Source of the DNA: Bacillota bacterium
GTDB taxonomy: Bacteria > Bacillota > Clostridia > Lachnospirales > Lachnospiraceae
Direction: 5' to 3'
Assembly (NCBI GenBank): GCA_023389295.1
Contig: JAEWEO010000098.1
Span: forward strand, 1-64,000
DNA: 64,000 bases
A program made the translations under genes and the position numbers. Numbering within the stretch: the first letter of the stretch is position 1; the number at the start of each line of letters is the position of its first letter. The notes below the pieces were generated by a model, which was given only the letters and a program-made list of their open reading frames with translations, ran no database searches and was not told the DNA's origin. This document shows positions 16,521 to 26,023 of the stretch, in pieces.

Positions 16521-17684
16521 TTATTTTTTATACTTTGCAACGAATCGTTCCATTCTTTCCAAAGCAACTTTTAAATTCTCAATGGAATATGCATAGGATA
16601 TTCTAAGGTAGCCTTCACCACAGTCACCAAAAGCAGTACCCGGAACTACTGCTACTTTTTCTTCCTGCAACAGTTTGGTAGCAAACTCTTCAGAGGTCAT
16701 TCCAAGACTCTTAATACAGGGGAATACGTAAAATGCGCCATAAGGCTCAAAACACTCAAGTCCCATATTGCGGAAGGAATGAATCAGTAATCTTCGTCTC
16801 TTATCATAAGCATCTCTCATGATCTCAACATCTTCATCACCATTTTTTAGAGCCTCTACACCGGCATACTGGCTTGTTGTAGGCGCACACATAATTGCAA
16901 ATTGATGTATCTTAATCATCTGCTCAATAATCAAAGAAGGCCCTACCGCATAACCAAGTCTCCAGCCAGTCATAGCATAGGACTTTGAAAATCCGTTAAT
17001 AACAATTGTTCTTTCCTTCATACCGGGAAATGAAGCGATAGATACATGTTTTTTTCCATATGTAAGTTCTGCATATATTTCATCCGAGATAACAATGATA
17101 TCTTTTTCTATTATTATATCGACAATTGCCTTCAGATCATCATAATCCATAATAGCACCGGTAGGATTATTGGGGAATGCTAAGATTAATATCTTTGTTT
17201 TGTCAGTAATCGCATCGAGTAATTCCTGTCTGGTCAGTTTAAAGTCATTTTCGCCCTTTAGCTCAATAACAACTGGCTTTCCTCCTGCTAGTACGGTACA
17301 TGGATGATAGGATACATAGCAGGGTTGAGGAATAAGAACTTCATCTCCCGGCTCTATCATTGCTCTAAGAGCAATATCAATTGCTTCACTACCACCTACG
17401 GTTACAATACTCTCTGTATTGTAATCATACACTAAGTCAAATCTTCTCTTTAAATAGTTACAAATTTCGATTTTTAATTCTTTTAAACCTGCATTGGAGG
17501 TGTAAAAGGTTTTTCCTTTTTCTAAGGAATAAATACCCTCTTCACGTATGTGCCAGGGAGTATCAAAATCCGGTTCGCCCACACCGAGCGAAATAGCATC
17601 TTTCATTTCACTCACAATGTCAAAAAATTTACGAATACCAGACGGGGGGATATTTACTATAGTTTTCGATAATGGGTTTCTCAA
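16521..17684 (-). CDS. Class I/II PLP-dependent aminotransferase
   Basis: The 387-residue enzyme has the fold-type I signature: GVGEPDFDTP near residue 36, AFPNNPTGA near 170, ISDEIYAEL near 200 and the PLP lysine in INGFSKSYAMTGWRLGY near 234. It resembles aspartate/aromatic aminotransferases of the AspC/PatA branch; the amino donor is not decided. It starts at TTG, whose bases overlap the stop of the upstream Lrp-type gene (TTGA), so the two are translationally coupled. The N-terminal NIPPSGIRKFF matches relatives, which supports the TTG start. Confidence 0.9.
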   Translation of the reverse strand: MRNPLSKTIVNIPPSGIRKFFDIVSEMKDAISLGVGEPDFDTPWHIREEGIYSLEKGKTFYTSNAGLKELKIEICNYLKRRFDLVYDYNTESIVTVGGSEAIDIALRAMIEPGDEVLIPQPCYVSYHPCTVLAGGKPVVIELKGENDFKLTRQELLDAITDKTKILILAFPNNPTGAIMDYDDLKAIVDIIIEKDIIVISDEIYAELTYGKKHVSIASFPGMKERTIVINGFSKSYAMTGWRLGYAVGPSLIIEQMIKIHQFAIMCAPTTSQYAGVEALKNGDEDVEIMRDAYDKRRRLLIHSFRNMGLECFEPYGAFYVFPCIKSLGMTSEEFATKLLQEEKVAVVPGTAFGDCGEGYLRISYAYSIENLKVALERMERFVAKYKK

Positions 17685-18163
17685 GGTGTAATCAGCATCC
17701 TTTCATCATGTTTGGTTTGAACGAGTGGCAAACCGTGCTCTTTGTATTTTTTTAATACAAAATGAGTCGCGGTACTTAAGATGGCGTCCATCGGAGCTAG
17801 TTTCTCCGATACAAAACTGGCGACCTCTCTCATCGTTTTCCCCTCAAGAATGACAGTTAAATCAAACCCGCCGGACATCAGATATACGGATTGTACTTCT
17901 TTAAACTGATAAATGCGCTCTGCAATCTTATCAAAGCCCAACCCACGCTGGGGAGTAACCTTTAATTCAATTAACGCTGTTACTCTTTCACACTCAATCC
18001 TATCCCAATTAATCAATGTAGGATAGCCACAAATGATATTTTCTTTCTCCATTTGATTGATTAGTGATGTGATCTCCTCCTCGCTTGTTCCTAACATAAT
18101 TGCCAGATCTGCTGCAGAAATCTTACTGTTTTTATCAATTGCCTTTAAGATTTTTTCTTTCAT
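17681..18163 (-). CDS. Lrp/AsnC-family transcriptional regulator
   Basis: The 160-residue protein has an N-terminal helix-turn-helix (about residues 1-55, AADLAIMLGTSEEEITSLIN) and a C-terminal RAM ligand-binding domain (about 65-145, including VYLMSGGFDLTVILEG). GGAGGG five bases before ATG 18163 decides the start. It overlaps the aminotransferase by four bases, so it probably controls amino-acid metabolism carried out by that enzyme, with an amino acid as effector (inference from family and context). Confidence 0.88.
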   Translation of the reverse strand: MKEKILKAIDKNSKISAADLAIMLGTSEEEITSLINQMEKENIICGYPTLINWDRIECERVTALIELKVTPQRGLGFDKIAERIYQFKEVQSVYLMSGGFDLTVILEGKTMREVASFVSEKLAPMDAILSTATHFVLKKYKEHGLPLVQTKHDERMLITP

Positions 18164-18194
18164 CCTAACCCTCCATCCAAGTTCACACATTTAT

Positions 18195-19178
18195 TTACAC
18201 TACTTTATAAAGCTCATCACTCTTTGGTGGCTCCAAATAACGCCGTTCATCTTCATTTATAATAATACGGTCATTGCCTTCTGTTATTCGTCCGATAACA
18301 GCTGCTGCAATGCCCTTCGCTTTTAACTGATTTACTAGTTGATTTGCTTTATCCGTAACAATTAGCATACAACCGCTGGATATTAGCATGTAGGGATTAA
18401 TATCATAAAACTCGCATATTTCTACCGTTTCTTGTTTTAAGAGTATCTTCTTTAAATCCACTTCCAAACCTACCTTGGAAGCAGCTCCGATTTCCCATAA
18501 TGCTCCAAATATTCCACCTTCTGTGACATCGTGCATTGATGTCACAGAAGCGGCTCGTGCGACCATAGCTTCGGGTACTACACTAATATAGTCTATCAAT
18601 TTTTTTGCCCCATCTATAAAGCTTTGCGTGTATTTTGACGTCAATTCCTCTTCTTTGGCTTTAGCTATAATTGCAGTTCCTTCTAAACCAGCCCATTTCG
18701 TCATAACGATTTCCTGGCCCGGCTTTGCTCCTGCAGTTTTGATAATCTCTGATCTTTTCATCTTACCAACACCGGTTACAGTAACAATTGGTTGACATAC
18801 TGCCTTTGTGACCTCCGTGTGTCCTCCGATGACTTCAATATGAAGCTTCTCACATGCCGCCTCTATGTCCTGCATCATAGCCTTCAGTTCTGCTTCCTCC
18901 GTTTTTTCAGGAAGCAATATAGTTAACATAATTCCAAATACTTCAGCACCATTGGATGCGACATCATTAGCAGTAATGTTTACTGCTAATGTGCCGATAT
19001 CCTGTACTGTTCCGGTAATAGGATCCGTGGATAGGACCAGTACTTCATCCTCTGCTAGTGCTAGGATACTGCAGTCTTCTCCAATGGCCGGGCCCACCAG
19101 AACCTCATCTCTCCTATGATTTATTTGGTTAAGTACAGACCTTTTTAGGACTGCTTCCGATACTTTTCCAATATTCAT
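18195..19178 (-). CDS. AIR-synthase-family protein, HypE-like
   Basis: The 327-residue protein has the two-domain PurM/HypE/ThiL/SelD architecture: an N-terminal part with GPAIGEDCSIL and DPITGTVQDIG, where the Asp residues bind Mg-ATP, GGHTEVT near residue 110 and a C-terminal part with HDVTEGGIFGALWE near 220. These proteins activate a carbonyl or carboxyl group with ATP. No hyp, thi or pur genes are adjacent, and it lacks the HypE C-terminal Cys tail, so the substrate is unknown. ATG 19178 with GGAGA upstream avoids overlap with the VanW gene. It sits in a run of minus-strand genes 31 bp after vanW-like and 31 bp before the lrp-like gene. Confidence 0.8.
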   Translation of the reverse strand: MNIGKVSEAVLKRSVLNQINHRRDEVLVGPAIGEDCSILALAEDEVLVLSTDPITGTVQDIGTLAVNITANDVASNGAEVFGIMLTILLPEKTEEAELKAMMQDIEAACEKLHIEVIGGHTEVTKAVCQPIVTVTGVGKMKRSEIIKTAGAKPGQEIVMTKWAGLEGTAIIAKAKEEELTSKYTQSFIDGAKKLIDYISVVPEAMVARAASVTSMHDVTEGGIFGALWEIGAASKVGLEVDLKKILLKQETVEICEFYDINPYMLISSGCMLIVTDKANQLVNQLKAKGIAAAVIGRITEGNDRIIINEDERRYLEPPKSDELYKVV

Positions 19179-19209
19179 GCTACGTCGTCTCCAATTTTGT
19201 GCTTTTGTA

Positions 19210-20802
19210 TTATTCAACCGGATCTTCAAAATCCCATTCAGGATTCCAATCCTCTAAAGAATTCTCTGCCTCTTGATCATCCGTACTTATCTGACCATCT
19301 GTAACTGTGTTGTCACCTGAAGTTGTCTGATCATCTGGTTTTGTTTGATTATTAGGCTTCTTATTTGGCTTTGTAGTATTATTATTCTTGTTATCGTCAC
19401 TACCTGTATTGGTATCATCTTTTCCCGTAGTGTCCTTATCTTCTTCAACTTCCTTAGTCCCAATGGTAATATACTGAGGTGCTGCCTGATAATAGCTTGT
19501 ATTTACAAGAGTTCTGCTAACTTCTTTACCATTTTCATATACAACCTTATATAACTCTGTCTTGTAACCGATGTGCGCAGACTGAGTTACCTTACGATAG
19601 GTTGTAGGTTGATTTGGATCCTTTGTAATAACATCAGCCGGAGGCTTTGTTTCAGATATTACTTTTGTTACAAATTCAAACTTTCTGTTTTGTGTATCTC
19701 TGGTTTCATTTCCATAAATATTAAACGTAATTTTTCTGTTATGCGTAATTGCTTCAATTAATATTGGTGTATCCGTATTATTTTTGAATTTAAAGTCCTT
19801 GTAGGTTCCGGCAATCGCTGCATCTCTAGATAAATCAACATAACTAATTGTCATGGAGTGAGGTTGACGTTCCACGATCTCTAACTCTGCATTCAAAACA
19901 GTATTATAAAGAGTCGTTGTAACCTGACATGCTCCTCCACCTACGCTATCAATAACCTTACCGTTTAAATATGCTCCGGCGGTGTAATATCCGTTTTCTG
20001 CCGTAAATGGTGTCAAATATTCATATGCAGAAAATACATCTCCCGGATAGAGAACTGCATTATTTATGAGTCTTCCACCGTTGCTTACATTTGCTGCTCT
20101 ATCAACACTAGAAGTTGAAAAGTCCGTTGTAAAAGAACCTAATAAGTCATTGCACTTTTCAACAATATCTTTTGTATAAATCGGCATATCGTCTTCCACA
20201 ACTGCATTGATTACAATTTCCTGACGATTCCAGTTAGCCATTGCATCTGCAAGTAGCTTTGTGGTTTCTTCCACGTTAACCTTGCTTCCTACTTGATGAT
20301 TTGTATAAACAAACTGTCCGTTTTCTCTTTTTACTGAAGCATTAACAGGATCTACATTATAGGAACTTACCTCTTTTGAAACTAATTCTTTGATTTTCTC
20401 TTCATCAAAGGTAAAGGTAAGTGGATATACTATATTGCCCTGTTCTATATCCTTCAAATCCTTATAACGTTTAATCAGATTACCGGACTTACCGATACTA
20501 ATTGCCTGTTCTATATTATCATTTGGCTCATAAGTATAGCCCAAATCACCCATGGTAGAATATACAATATCTTCGCCTACCATGATTGCTACACCTGCAT
20601 TACGTAAGCCTTCTACAAACTCATCTACAGCAGCTTTCGCCTGTTCTTTTGTCATACCACCAATATCTACTTCATCTATAAATACTCCTTGGCAAACGGT
20701 GTTATCGTTCTCCTTGGCAGATGCATAGTTAGCATTTCCTGCAAAAATAAAGAATAACGATAGAAATAATATCGCAGTAAATATAGTTCTTTTCCTGCTC
20801 AT
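19210..20802 (-). CDS. VanW-family cell-envelope protein with peptidoglycan-binding-like and G5 domains
   Basis: The 530-residue protein has a signal peptide or anchor at about 7-25, a repeated PG_binding_4-like region (about 35-210), a VanW domain (about 215-350, with GRLINNAVLYPGDVFS and VGGGACQVTTTLYN), a G5-like segment ending in YITIGTKEV near 445, and an Asp/Asn/Lys/Thr-rich low-complexity tail of about 80 residues. It is likely secreted and wall-associated; VanW itself has no proven reaction. The second of two close ATGs (20802) is preferred because AAGGAGG is six bases from it and directly abuts the first. Confidence 0.88.
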   Translation of the reverse strand: MSRKRTIFTAILFLSLFFIFAGNANYASAKENDNTVCQGVFIDEVDIGGMTKEQAKAAVDEFVEGLRNAGVAIMVGEDIVYSTMGDLGYTYEPNDNIEQAISIGKSGNLIKRYKDLKDIEQGNIVYPLTFTFDEEKIKELVSKEVSSYNVDPVNASVKRENGQFVYTNHQVGSKVNVEETTKLLADAMANWNRQEIVINAVVEDDMPIYTKDIVEKCNDLLGSFTTDFSTSSVDRAANVSNGGRLINNAVLYPGDVFSAYEYLTPFTAENGYYTAGAYLNGKVIDSVGGGACQVTTTLYNTVLNAELEIVERQPHSMTISYVDLSRDAAIAGTYKDFKFKNNTDTPILIEAITHNRKITFNIYGNETRDTQNRKFEFVTKVISETKPPADVITKDPNQPTTYRKVTQSAHIGYKTELYKVVYENGKEVSRTLVNTSYYQAAPQYITIGTKEVEEDKDTTGKDDTNTGSDDNKNNNTTKPNKKPNNQTKPDDQTTSGDNTVTDGQISTDDQEAENSLEDWNPEWDFEDPVE

Positions 20803-20870
20803 ATTCATCCTCCTTTTCCAATTATTTTAATAAAAATCATGTTCTAAATACTAAAAAATAACTTCTTCCT

Positions 20871-20898
20871 ATTGTAACATAAACCGAAGATTATTCAA
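20871..20898 (-). promoter_or_regulatory. Probable sigma-A promoter for the VanW gene
   Basis: On the minus strand TTGAAT, a 16-bp spacer and TGTTACAAT (extended -10) lie about 70 bp upstream of the start. Confidence 0.5.
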
Positions 20899-20969
20899 GA
20901 AATACTTTCCTTCATTGACTTTTCAGCTTTAATTATGTATATTTGATTAACATACATGGTTAACTTCTT

Positions 20970-21074
20970 TTAGCTAATTACGCTTAATACATAGGAAGCC
21001 AAAAAGGTTAAAATCATTACAGATACGATTACGATCGATATGATTCTCTGTGTTTTCTTATTATGAAAATTCAT
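20970..21074 (-). CDS. 34-residue single-pass membrane peptide (DUF4044/Prli42-like)
   Basis: A 34-codon frame starts at ATG 21074 with GAGGTGAT 7 bases upstream. The product begins MNFHNKKTQRIISIVIVSVM and ends FLASYVLSVIS: a basic N-terminus followed by one hydrophobic helix. Size, basic start and single helix recall the very short DUF4044/Prli42 peptides of Firmicutes, Prli42 being a stressosome anchor in Listeria. That assignment is an inference from layout only. It is divergent from the gene at 21119, with just 44 bp between the two starts. Confidence 0.6.
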   Translation of the reverse strand: MNFHNKKTQRIISIVIVSVMILTFLASYVLSVIS

Positions 21075-21118
21075 GTTATATCACCTCTTTTAATATTATT
21101 TGAAAGGATGTGTCTTGC

Positions 21119-21724
21119 ATGCTAATGCCTGTTCCGGTTTTATCAATTATCCTATTTATATTTATTATATGGCTACAGTATGAAATAAGAAAGTCCCAAA
21201 GAAAAGCGAAAAAAGACTCCGATCGCTTTTGGGATAAGGAAAAACAATCAAATCTTACCCGAAGATCCGACCTGTCTTCTCTAAAGTATATCACACTTTC
21301 TACAGCTAATTTGCCTCTGGATGATAAGGAGGATGCCACAATTAATTCCTATCGTGATACCATTCTCAACTTATCAGATAAGAAAATCCTTAATCTTACC
21401 GGCTTTACGAATACTCAATTAAAAACTGAATATGGTGCTGCCAATATAAAACTCCTAATGGAGTATGACAACAATTATACGATATTGGTAAGCATGCTAC
21501 ATAAATGGGCAGAACGCTTATATGAAAAGGATTTCACTGAGGATGCAATCTCTGTATTAGAATATGCCGTTTCTTGTCAAACTGACGTAACCAAAACCTA
21601 TCGGCTGCTAGCCAAAATATATCATAAACAGAATACTCCGGGGAAAATTGACCGGCTTATTGATACCGTGTCCAAAACTACGATACCGCGGAAAGAAGAG
21701 TTAATACAGGATTTAAAACGTTAG
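21119..21724 (+). CDS. Membrane-anchored protein of unknown function with TPR-like end
   Basis: The product from ATG 21119 has 201 residues. A hydrophobic N-terminal segment (about residues 3-20) is followed by a highly charged stretch and a helical C-terminal half (ILVSMLHKWAERLYEKDFTEDAISVLEYAVSCQ..., then KTYRLLAKIYHKQ) that looks like one to two TPR-type repeats. GAAAGGA lies about 11 bases upstream; a GTG at 21110 is too close to that site. Function unknown. A membrane-tethered protein-interaction role is plausible. Confidence 0.7.
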   Translation: MLMPVPVLSIILFIFIIWLQYEIRKSQRKAKKDSDRFWDKEKQSNLTRRSDLSSLKYITLSTANLPLDDKEDATINSYRDTILNLSDKKILNLTGFTNTQLKTEYGAANIKLLMEYDNNYTILVSMLHKWAERLYEKDFTEDAISVLEYAVSCQTDVTKTYRLLAKIYHKQNTPGKIDRLIDTVSKTTIPRKEELIQDLKR

Positions 21725-21840
21725 TATGTTCTTAACATTTATTATATCCTATGGTAATTATACTATTCTTACATTACATCAAACAATTTTTAGTGTAATG
21801 ATAATTCTATGATATAATTCCCTTTCAAGCAAGTTTTTTT

Positions 21841-22503
21841 TTATTTTTTCTTTTGATTTGCGTAAATACAATCCGGTTTTAGAAAGCATTCATCACACTT
21901 AGGACTTCTTGCAGTACAAATACTACGTCCATGTGTGATGATTTGTATATTATAAAGAATCCATTGTTCCTTCGGTAACAAGTTCATTAAATCAAACTCT
22001 ATTTTAACCGGATCCTCTTCCTTCGTAAATCCAAGTCTTTTTGAAATCCGTTTGACATGAGTATCAACAACTACACTTGGTTCTCCGTATACATTTCCAC
22101 GGATTACATTGGCAGTTTTTCTTCCTACCCCTGCAAGGTTCGTCAAGATATCTATATCATTTGGAACTTCACCATTATATTCTTTCACTAACTGTTTTGC
22201 ACAGGCGATGATATTCTTTGCTTTATTACGGTAAAAACCTGTAGAGTGAATGTCCTTCTCAAGTTCCGATTGATCTGCCTCCGCAAAATCCTTTAGACTC
22301 TTGTATTTTTTAAACAGGTGTTTTGTCACCATATTAACACGATTATCGGTGCATTGAGCACTTAATATGGTAGCAATTAACAACTGCCAGGGTGTCTCAT
22401 AGTCAAGAAAACAACGGTATTCCATGGAGTACTCTCGGTTGAGTGCTTCTATAATTCGCTCCATGCGTTCACGTTCTTTCTTCGATATTCTTCGGTTTGC
22501 CAA
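21841..22503 (-). CDS. nth: Endonuclease III (DNA glycosylase/AP lyase)
   Basis: The 220-residue enzyme removes oxidised pyrimidines from DNA. It shows the helix-hairpin-helix LAGVGRKTANVI with the catalytic Lys, the catalytic Asp in VVDTHVKRISKRLG, and the 4Fe-4S loop Cys-X6-Cys-X2-Cys-X5-Cys (CTARSPKCDECFLKPDC). The start is a TTG at 22503, supported by AAAGGAGG eight bases upstream. This makes the gene overlap the preceding radical SAM gene by 35 bases. An internal ATG at 22464 has no good site. Confidence 0.93.
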   Translation of the reverse strand: MANRRISKKERERMERIIEALNREYSMEYRCFLDYETPWQLLIATILSAQCTDNRVNMVTKHLFKKYKSLKDFAEADQSELEKDIHSTGFYRNKAKNIIACAKQLVKEYNGEVPNDIDILTNLAGVGRKTANVIRGNVYGEPSVVVDTHVKRISKRLGFTKEEDPVKIEFDLMNLLPKEQWILYNIQIITHGRSICTARSPKCDECFLKPDCIYANQKKK

Positions 22504-24349
22504 AAAGATCCTCCTTTCGAGTAGTTTTACATAGGATTAGGGCTTCACTATCAAGTATTGTTATTTTTGCTCCTTTGTTTAAGGGGTCTCTCTTACTATA
22601 ATCAAAAATAAGAATGAGATTCTTTTTGACCGGTTGTCCGGTTTTAGCGGAGGCAATAACATCATACTTAAATTCTTCTATATGAATCCATCTTTTTATA
22701 TCACGGTATTTTTGATATAACTCTCGTAAGCTATTGTTTGTTTTACTTTGCTCAGGTGCAAACGCCGGTCTGGATTTCATATCCTCCCGCAAGAAGAGAT
22801 CAAGCATCAATATTTCGCTAAAAAGCTGTTCTAATGTTGCTTTCTTCTCTTCTTCCCTATATTGTAACACCTGATCACGAAAGAAATCCAGTAGTATTTC
22901 ATACCTTTTAATCCTACTATGAGATACCAATGAATACCCGGTTTCCTCATAATAATCATATAATGCCTCGTACAATTTCATGGGTGAAGAATAATAATGT
23001 TCCAGATACAAAAGGGCGTAATGGAATTGACCGCTGTTATAGTAAATCTCAACCATCTCGCAAATCCCCTTCATTCTGATTACTTCATCAAAGGTCAAGG
23101 CTGAGGTAAATAAAACCTCATAAGGTGGCGTCTCATGATAGGTAATTCCATAACGTTTAACATCCTCTTCCATCATGGAGCCTTTTAATATTTTTAGAAA
23201 GCCTAACTGAAGCTGGTCCGGTCTTAATTGATATACATCCACAAAGGATTGTTCAAAAGATTTATAACCTTCTAAGGGTAGCCCTGCTATTAGATCCAGG
23301 TGCTGATGAATATTTTTCCCCTCTTTAATACGCAGTACATTCTTTACTAATTTCTCCATATTCATCTTTCTATGGATTGCAGCCGCAGTATCGGGATTGG
23401 TGGTCTGTACTCCTATCTCAAATTGTACCTGTCCCGGTCTTAGGGTTGAAAGGAATGTAATTTCCTCCTCATCCAATAAATCCGCCGAAAGTTCAAAGTG
23501 AAAATTCGTTATCCCATTATCATGTTCCTTTATAAAACTCCAAATGTCCATGGCATGCTTCTTGTTACAGTTAAACGTACGGTCTACGAATTTTACTTGT
23601 GGTATCTCGTAATCTAAGAATAACTTCAATTCTCGCTTTACCAGATCTGCACTTCGAAAACGTACCCTATGGTCGATGGAAGATAGACAGTAGCTGCAGG
23701 AAAAGGGACAGCCTCTGCTACTTTCATAGTAAATAATCCTATTTCTAAATAATTCCATATCCTCATAGGGAAAAGGGATGGAATCAAGTGAAATGGGTGT
23801 TCGAACACCCGTCATCGTTATTTCCAACTGTGGAGGATTTTTTAATATATTTTCACCAAACTTTGCTACTTCATCGTGACTTTGAATATTTTCTGAAATC
23901 TCGCCCAGTTTGGCACTAGGCTTGAACGCAAGACCGGATATGTGTTCCAGTTCTATATTACCTTCTGTATAATAGCCCATCAGTTCCAGAAAAGTTTGTT
24001 CTCCTTCCCCAATCATAATGCCATCCAAATATTCTTGTCCCTTCAGACTTTCTCTTGCATCATAGGATACTTCCGGACCTCCATACCATATCTTTACCTT
24101 AGGCAGTACCTTCTTTAACTCAACCGATACTCTCTTAATGATACTAATATTCCATATATAACAAGAAAATGCGATGACATCAGCTTTTCTTCTATAAATT
24201 TCCCTCAGTATATCTTCTTCTGAATGATTTATGGTCAACTCAAGTAAATCTATTTGATCTGAATATTTCTCTGCATAAGATTTTAGGCTATAGACAGCCA
24301 GATTAGAATGAATATACTTTGCATTCAGCGCAACAAGCAGCACCTTCAT
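22469..24349 (-). CDS. B12-binding-domain radical SAM protein (DUF4080 type)
   Basis: The 626-residue protein has an N-terminal cobalamin-binding Rossmann-like domain (about 1-135, VLLVALNAKYIHSNLAVYSL start, WYGGPEVSYD), a radical SAM domain with the CxxxCxxC cluster in SRGCPFSCSYC near residue 215, and a C-terminal DUF4080-like region from about 440. Such proteins often do radical methylation or other chemistry on unknown substrates. It overlaps nth by 35 bases, a likely transcriptional unit, but no functional link follows. AAGGAGG lies about 13 bases from the ATG. Confidence 0.88.
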   Translation of the reverse strand: MKVLLVALNAKYIHSNLAVYSLKSYAEKYSDQIDLLELTINHSEEDILREIYRRKADVIAFSCYIWNISIIKRVSVELKKVLPKVKIWYGGPEVSYDARESLKGQEYLDGIMIGEGEQTFLELMGYYTEGNIELEHISGLAFKPSAKLGEISENIQSHDEVAKFGENILKNPPQLEITMTGVRTPISLDSIPFPYEDMELFRNRIIYYESSRGCPFSCSYCLSSIDHRVRFRSADLVKRELKLFLDYEIPQVKFVDRTFNCNKKHAMDIWSFIKEHDNGITNFHFELSADLLDEEEITFLSTLRPGQVQFEIGVQTTNPDTAAAIHRKMNMEKLVKNVLRIKEGKNIHQHLDLIAGLPLEGYKSFEQSFVDVYQLRPDQLQLGFLKILKGSMMEEDVKRYGITYHETPPYEVLFTSALTFDEVIRMKGICEMVEIYYNSGQFHYALLYLEHYYSSPMKLYEALYDYYEETGYSLVSHSRIKRYEILLDFFRDQVLQYREEEKKATLEQLFSEILMLDLFLREDMKSRPAFAPEQSKTNNSLRELYQKYRDIKRWIHIEEFKYDVIASAKTGQPVKKNLILIFDYSKRDPLNKGAKITILDSEALILCKTTRKEDLFGKPKNIEERT

Positions 24350-24555
24350 AATTAGTTTTCAGCCTCCTTATGGTTATGTCTCATAGCAAGTCATAACAGT
24401 TTTATCGTATCATCATTCTAACACAAGAAAAATAGACAAGCTACCTTCTTTATAAATTTTTAATGATCTCTATAATTCCCATTTTCTAAATTCCCATCAT
24501 TGGATAAACAAGCGATATTTTAGAAATCATAAGAATATGATGAATTTTGGATGAC

Positions 24556-24584
24556 TAGACATCTTTTCTATCATGTGCTATAGT
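24556..24584 (+). promoter_or_regulatory. Probable sigma-A promoter for the DUF2156 gene
   Basis: TAGACA, a 17-bp spacer and TATAGT lie 39 bp upstream of the start at 24623. Confidence 0.5.
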
Positions 24585-24622
24585 TTGATTTGTCAGATTC
24601 TAAATTGCTTTAGGAGGATTTT

Positions 24623-25531
24623 ATGCTTCAATTTGAGCCAATCAATAGTGACAATATATTAAAAGCAGCAGAATATTTTAAATATAAAATAAGTCGTACT
24701 AGTGATTACACCATTGGTGCCATGTATATGTGGCGCGATTTTTATGAGAACAGCTTTACCATATATGATGATATGATCCTCTATAAGGTAAAATTTTTAA
24801 ATAGGACCTCCTTTACTTTACCGGTGGGGGGTGGCTCCCTAACAAAGGCCATGGATGCACTTAAGGAGTACTGTAGGGAACAAAATCTGCCTCTCTGGTT
24901 TTGTACCATTCCAAAGGAGGCTCTTGACCCTCTGGTAAACCAATTCCATGGTACAATTCCCGGGGATCCCAGCCGAGACTGGGCTGATTATTTGTATAGG
25001 GCTGTTGATCTAGCTGAAATGGCCGGAAGAAGATATAGCGGTCAAAGAAACCACATCAATAAATTCAAAAAATTATATCCGAATTATCGGTATCAAAGAA
25101 TTACTTCGGACAACCTTCACAAAGTAGAGGAATTTTTAATTGATTACGAACAAAATCATAGTAAGAATGCAAGCTTAGCAAAGGAAGAGCTAAGTAGAAC
25201 CTTGGAAATATTGCCCTTACTAGAGAAATTTAATCTTCCCGGAGGTTTCATTGAGGTTGATAATACCATTGTAGCCCTTGCCATCGGAGAGGTTATTCAG
25301 GACACCCTATATTGTCATATTGAAAAAGCAAACAGAGACTATCAGGGCTCTTATCAAATGATCGTAAAAGAATTTTCAAGTGACATGAGAAACTCCTTTG
25401 GTATCGAATACATCAACCGTGAGGAGGATGTGGGGGACGAAGGATTACGTACCTCCAAGTTGTCCTACCATCCCATAGAGCTTTTAGACAAATACTGCGT
25501 ACTGGTGTCGACGGATAATGTAACACCATAG
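24623..25531 (+). CDS. DUF2156 protein (LPG-synthase C-terminal domain-like)
   Basis: The 302-residue protein matches the DUF2156 fold, a tandem GNAT-like domain also found at the C-terminus of lysyl-phosphatidylglycerol synthase (MprF). Visible landmarks are the start MLQFEPINSDNILKAAEYF, a YSGQRNHINKFKKLYP segment near residue 140 and IEYINREEDVGDEGLRTSK near 260, which relatives share. Here it stands alone with no membrane flippase domain, so it may transfer an aminoacyl group from tRNA to a small or lipid acceptor (inference). AGGAGG precedes the ATG. It converges with the next gene with a five-base gap. Confidence 0.85.
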   Translation: MLQFEPINSDNILKAAEYFKYKISRTSDYTIGAMYMWRDFYENSFTIYDDMILYKVKFLNRTSFTLPVGGGSLTKAMDALKEYCREQNLPLWFCTIPKEALDPLVNQFHGTIPGDPSRDWADYLYRAVDLAEMAGRRYSGQRNHINKFKKLYPNYRYQRITSDNLHKVEEFLIDYEQNHSKNASLAKEELSRTLEILPLLEKFNLPGGFIEVDNTIVALAIGEVIQDTLYCHIEKANRDYQGSYQMIVKEFSSDMRNSFGIEYINREEDVGDEGLRTSKLSYHPIELLDKYCVLVSTDNVTP

Positions 25532-25536
25532 TTGCG

Positions 25537-25965
25537 CTAGAATATCTTATATTTTGGTTTTTCCTCTTTCAATAGAAAATAGCGCAAATAATCATCCAGT
25601 AAAATAGCAAATAAGGAGAGCAAAAACCAAATGTTTGTATAAAGCAAGCATATTTGTCCCATAAAGTTATAGGCCTTGTCGGAGTAGTCCCATACATTAA
25701 GATTAAGCCAGACGTTTACAATAAGGCCGACCACTAGTTCCACCGTTGTAATAATTAGGGCGGATATAACCATTTGACTGACTAAGGACATATTCCAAGA
25801 ATAAACTTCGTTTAGTAGACCAATTAAAATAAAACAGATACCTCCGGCAATCAGCATGGATATGTGAGAATAACCCCTTGATAATATCTCTATCCCACCA
25901 TAGAGAAAACCCCCGATTAGAAACAAAAAAGTGTATTTTAGAAAACGATTGTAAATCAACATCAT
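25537..25965 (-). CDS. Membrane protein, putative ABC transporter permease of CmpB type
   Basis: The 142-residue product has about four membrane segments and the family landmarks GGFLYGGIEILSRGYSHISM and a Trp/Asn-rich VWDYSDKAYNFMGQICL. This is the ABC_trans_CmpB family, named as a permease but with no proven transport role and no ATPase nearby. The ATG at 25965 fits AAGGGGG at nine bases, better than ATG 25974, which touches that site. Confidence 0.75.
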   Translation of the reverse strand: MMLIYNRFLKYTFLFLIGGFLYGGIEILSRGYSHISMLIAGGICFILIGLLNEVYSWNMSLVSQMVISALIITTVELVVGLIVNVWLNLNVWDYSDKAYNFMGQICLLYTNIWFLLSLFAILLDDYLRYFLLKEEKPKYKIF

Positions 25966-26023
25966 AACTAACATCCCCCTTGTAGTTAAACATAGTTTTT
26001 TACTTTACTCCTACTTATAGATG

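Noticed and set aside
21772..21800. Terminator between the TPR-like gene and nth
   Set aside because: A 7-bp CATTACA/TGTAATG inverted repeat exists, but it is AT-rich, has a long loop and lacks a U-tract.
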